Source: Nonomuraea fuscirosea
GTDB lineage: Bacteria; Actinomycetota; Actinomycetes; Streptosporangiales; Streptosporangiaceae
Direction of reading: 5' to 3'
DNA: 64,000 nucleotides
NCBI RefSeq assembly: GCF_003001935.1
Contig: NZ_PVNG01000003.1
Coordinates: 124,001 to 188,000 of the forward strand
The first letter of the stretch is position 1, and each line of letters begins with the position of its first letter. The position numbers and the translations under genes were made by a program. The notes beneath the pieces were generated by a model, which searched no databases, was not told the DNA's origin, and saw only the letters and a list, made by a program, of their open reading frames with translations. Shown here one piece after another: positions 62,635 to 64,000 of the stretch.

Positions 62635-63939
62635 TCAGTAGTTTAGGAGCAGCCTGTCCAGGACCCGCACCCCGAACTGCAGGGCGTCCACCGGCACGCG
62701 CTCGTCCACGCCGTGGAACATGGAGGCGAAGTCCATGTCGGCGGGCAGCCGCAGCGGCACGAAGCCGAACCCGCGCACGCCCAGGTCGGCGAAGAAGGTC
62801 TTGTTGTCGGTGCCGCCGGACATGCAGTAGGGGATGGCGCGGGCGGCCGGGTCCTCGGCCTTGAGCGCCGCGATCATCGACTCCACGAGCGCGCCGTCGA
62901 ACGTGGTCTCCAGCGCGATGTCGTGGTGGACGAACTCGCGCCGCACCTTCGGCCCGAGCAGCCCGTCGATCGTCTTGAAGAACTCCTCCTCGAAGCCCGG
63001 CAGGAAGCGCCCGTCGACCACGGCCGTGGCCTGGCCGGGGATGACGTTGGACTTGTAGCCGGCGCCGAGCTGGGTCGGGTTGGTGGTGTTGCGCAGCGTC
63101 GCGCCGACGAACCGCACCAGCGGCCCGATCTGGTCCAGGATCGGCTGGGGGTCGTTCTCGTCGAACGGGACGCCGAAGGCGTCGGCGACCTCGGTGAGGA
63201 AGCGGCGCACGGTCGGCGTGTACGTCAGCGGCCAGTCGTGCCCGCCGATCCTGGCCACGGCCCTGGCCACCTCGGTGACGGCGTTGTCGTCGTTGAGCAT
63301 CGAGCCGTGGCCCGCGGTGCCGTCGGCGACCAGCTTCATCCAGGCCAGGCCCTTCTGGGCGGTCTCGATCAGGTAGAGCCGCAGCGACGGGTCCACCTCC
63401 AGCGAGTAGCCGCCGACCTCGCTGATCGACTCGGTGACGCCCTCGAACAGGCCGGGGTGGTTGGCCGTGAGGTATTTGGCGCCGTAGACGCCGCCGGCCT
63501 CCTCGTCGGCCAGCCAGGCGAAGACCATGTCGCGCCGCGGCCTGAGCCCTTCGCGCTTGAAGCGGCGCAGCACGGCCAGCATCATCGCGTCCATGTCCTT
63601 CATGTCCACGGCGCCGCGGCCCCAGATGTAGCCGTCGCGCACCTCGCCCGCGAACGGGTCCACCGACCAGTCGGCGGCGTTGGCCGGGACGACGTCGAGG
63701 TGGCCGTGGACGAGCAGGGCGGGCAGCGACGGGTCGGTGCCCTCGACGCGGGTGATCACGTTGCCGCGGCCCGGCTCGCTCTCGATGTAGGTGGACTCGA
63801 TGCCGACCTCGGCCAGCCTGGCCATGACGACCTCGGCCGCGGCCCGTTCGCCGGGGCCGCTGCCGTCGCCGTAGTTGCTGCTGTCGGCCCGGATCAGCTC
63901 GACGCAGAGGTCGGCGACTTCGAGTTCGGCGGGTGTCAT
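62635..63939 (-). CDS. M20/M25/M40 family peptidase
   Basis: 434 aa metallopeptidase: GHLDVVPANAADWSVDPF with the first metal His, WGRGAVDMKDMDA with the bridging Asp, WLADEEAGG with the catalytic Glu pair, and YCMSGGTDNKTF and the last metal His in MFHGVDERVPV. Likely a dipeptidase or aminoacylase. ATG 63939 is chosen because GGGAGG stands 7 bases upstream; ATG 63954 would put that site inside the gene. It overlaps the previous gene's stop by 4 bases (ATGA) and leads the PNP and mutase genes. Confidence 0.9.
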   Translation of the reverse strand: MTPAELEVADLCVELIRADSSNYGDGSGPGERAAAEVVMARLAEVGIESTYIESEPGRGNVITRVEGTDPSLPALLVHGHLDVVPANAADWSVDPFAGEVRDGYIWGRGAVDMKDMDAMMLAVLRRFKREGLRPRRDMVFAWLADEEAGGVYGAKYLTANHPGLFEGVTESISEVGGYSLEVDPSLRLYLIETAQKGLAWMKLVADGTAGHGSMLNDDNAVTEVARAVARIGGHDWPLTYTPTVRRFLTEVADAFGVPFDENDPQPILDQIGPLVRFVGATLRNTTNPTQLGAGYKSNVIPGQATAVVDGRFLPGFEEEFFKTIDGLLGPKVRREFVHHDIALETTFDGALVESMIAALKAEDPAARAIPYCMSGGTDNKTFFADLGVRGFGFVPLRLPADMDFASMFHGVDERVPVDALQFGVRVLDRLLLNY

Positions 63940-64000
63940 GGTGTTGCCTCCCAATGGTGATCCAGCGTGAGCAGTCCGGACTTGTGCAGGTGGCCGCGCT
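63936..64000 (-). CDS. 3' end of a gene entering from outside the window, unrecognised
   Basis: The minus-strand frame reads GHLHKSGLLTLDHHWEATP and stops at TGA 63938-63936, overlapping the ATG of the M20 gene (ATGA). The tight overlap and coding-like codon use suggest the end of the upstream gene of the same operon. Too short to identify. Confidence 0.5.
   Translation of the reverse strand, partial: RGHLHKSGLLTLDHHWEATP

Overview
The window looks like a stretch of chromosome from a high-GC actinomycete, most likely Streptosporangiaceae (Nonomuraea-like). Evidence: strong G/C preference at third codon positions, many GTG/TTG starts, ATGA/GTGA/TGATG gene junctions, and the actinobacterial order sucD - perM-like - purN - purH. 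No rRNA, tRNA, CRISPR array, prophage or complete insertion sequence was seen. Most of it is core metabolism, with small regulator-plus-enzyme islands in between.

Layout. 1-8.2 kb: sucD, a PerM/DUF6350 membrane protein, a WYL regulator divergent from an epoxide hydrolase, a DUF4190-type protein, then purN-purH. 8.2-11.2 kb: a repeat-rich stretch (two different 20-bp-period arrays and one 27-bp-period array) around a 62-aa membrane protein and a ROK sugar kinase. 11.2-18.6 kb: folD, an IclR regulator/aldehyde dehydrogenase pair, and an apparent peptidoglycan-recycling set (RpiR regulator, NagZ-like GH3, exported GHL10 hydrolase). 19-28.4 kb: FHA-HTH regulator, citrate synthase, DUF3017, icd, a polysaccharide-deacetylase lipoprotein, an enoyl-reductase-like protein, a Ser/Thr kinase fused to an extracellular solute-binding domain, and mdh. 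28.4-36.6 kb: a previously untracked small exported peptide, galE, CNNM/CorC protein, trpS, an XRE regulator with a small partner, YihY, and a D,D-carboxypeptidase. 36.6-41.7 kb: a PGM1-like ATP-grasp peptide ligase, an M20 amidohydrolase and an X-Pro dipeptidyl-peptidase. 42-53.5 kb: a nucleoside uptake and salvage operon (BMP lipoprotein, ABC ATPase, two permeases, cdd, deoA), an inserted MarR/MFS pair, an AMIN-like lipoprotein, a cupin, a gutted IS200/IS605 (TnpB) element, then add. 54-57.7 kb: TetR - acyl-CoA synthetase - enoyl-CoA hydratase and a GyrI-like protein. 57.8-64 kb: an archaeal-type ATPase, a nucleotidyltransferase, and a phosphosugar mutase / purine nucleoside phosphorylase / M20 peptidase operon.

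How genes work together. Four TCA-cycle steps (succinyl-CoA ligase, citrate synthase, isocitrate dehydrogenase, malate dehydrogenase) lie within 28 kb. Purine synthesis (purN, purH, folD) and nucleoside salvage (BMP-ABC, cdd, deoA, add, PNP, phosphomutase) form two functional blocks: imported nucleosides are deaminated or phosphorolysed, and the pentose-1-phosphate can be isomerised by the mutase.

The most notable signals are: many unrelated short-period tandem arrays in 3' intergenic DNA, plus matching in-frame expansions inside two enzymes; a leader peptide ORF whose ribosome site sits in a hairpin ahead of citrate synthase; two exact DnaA boxes upstream of folD; a PGM1-type ligase next to AT-richer DNA that could encode a precursor peptide; a TnpB element reduced to its ends and putative guide-RNA region; and an ATPase that apparently starts at CTG. 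Functions rest on motif recognition by eye; no database search was run.
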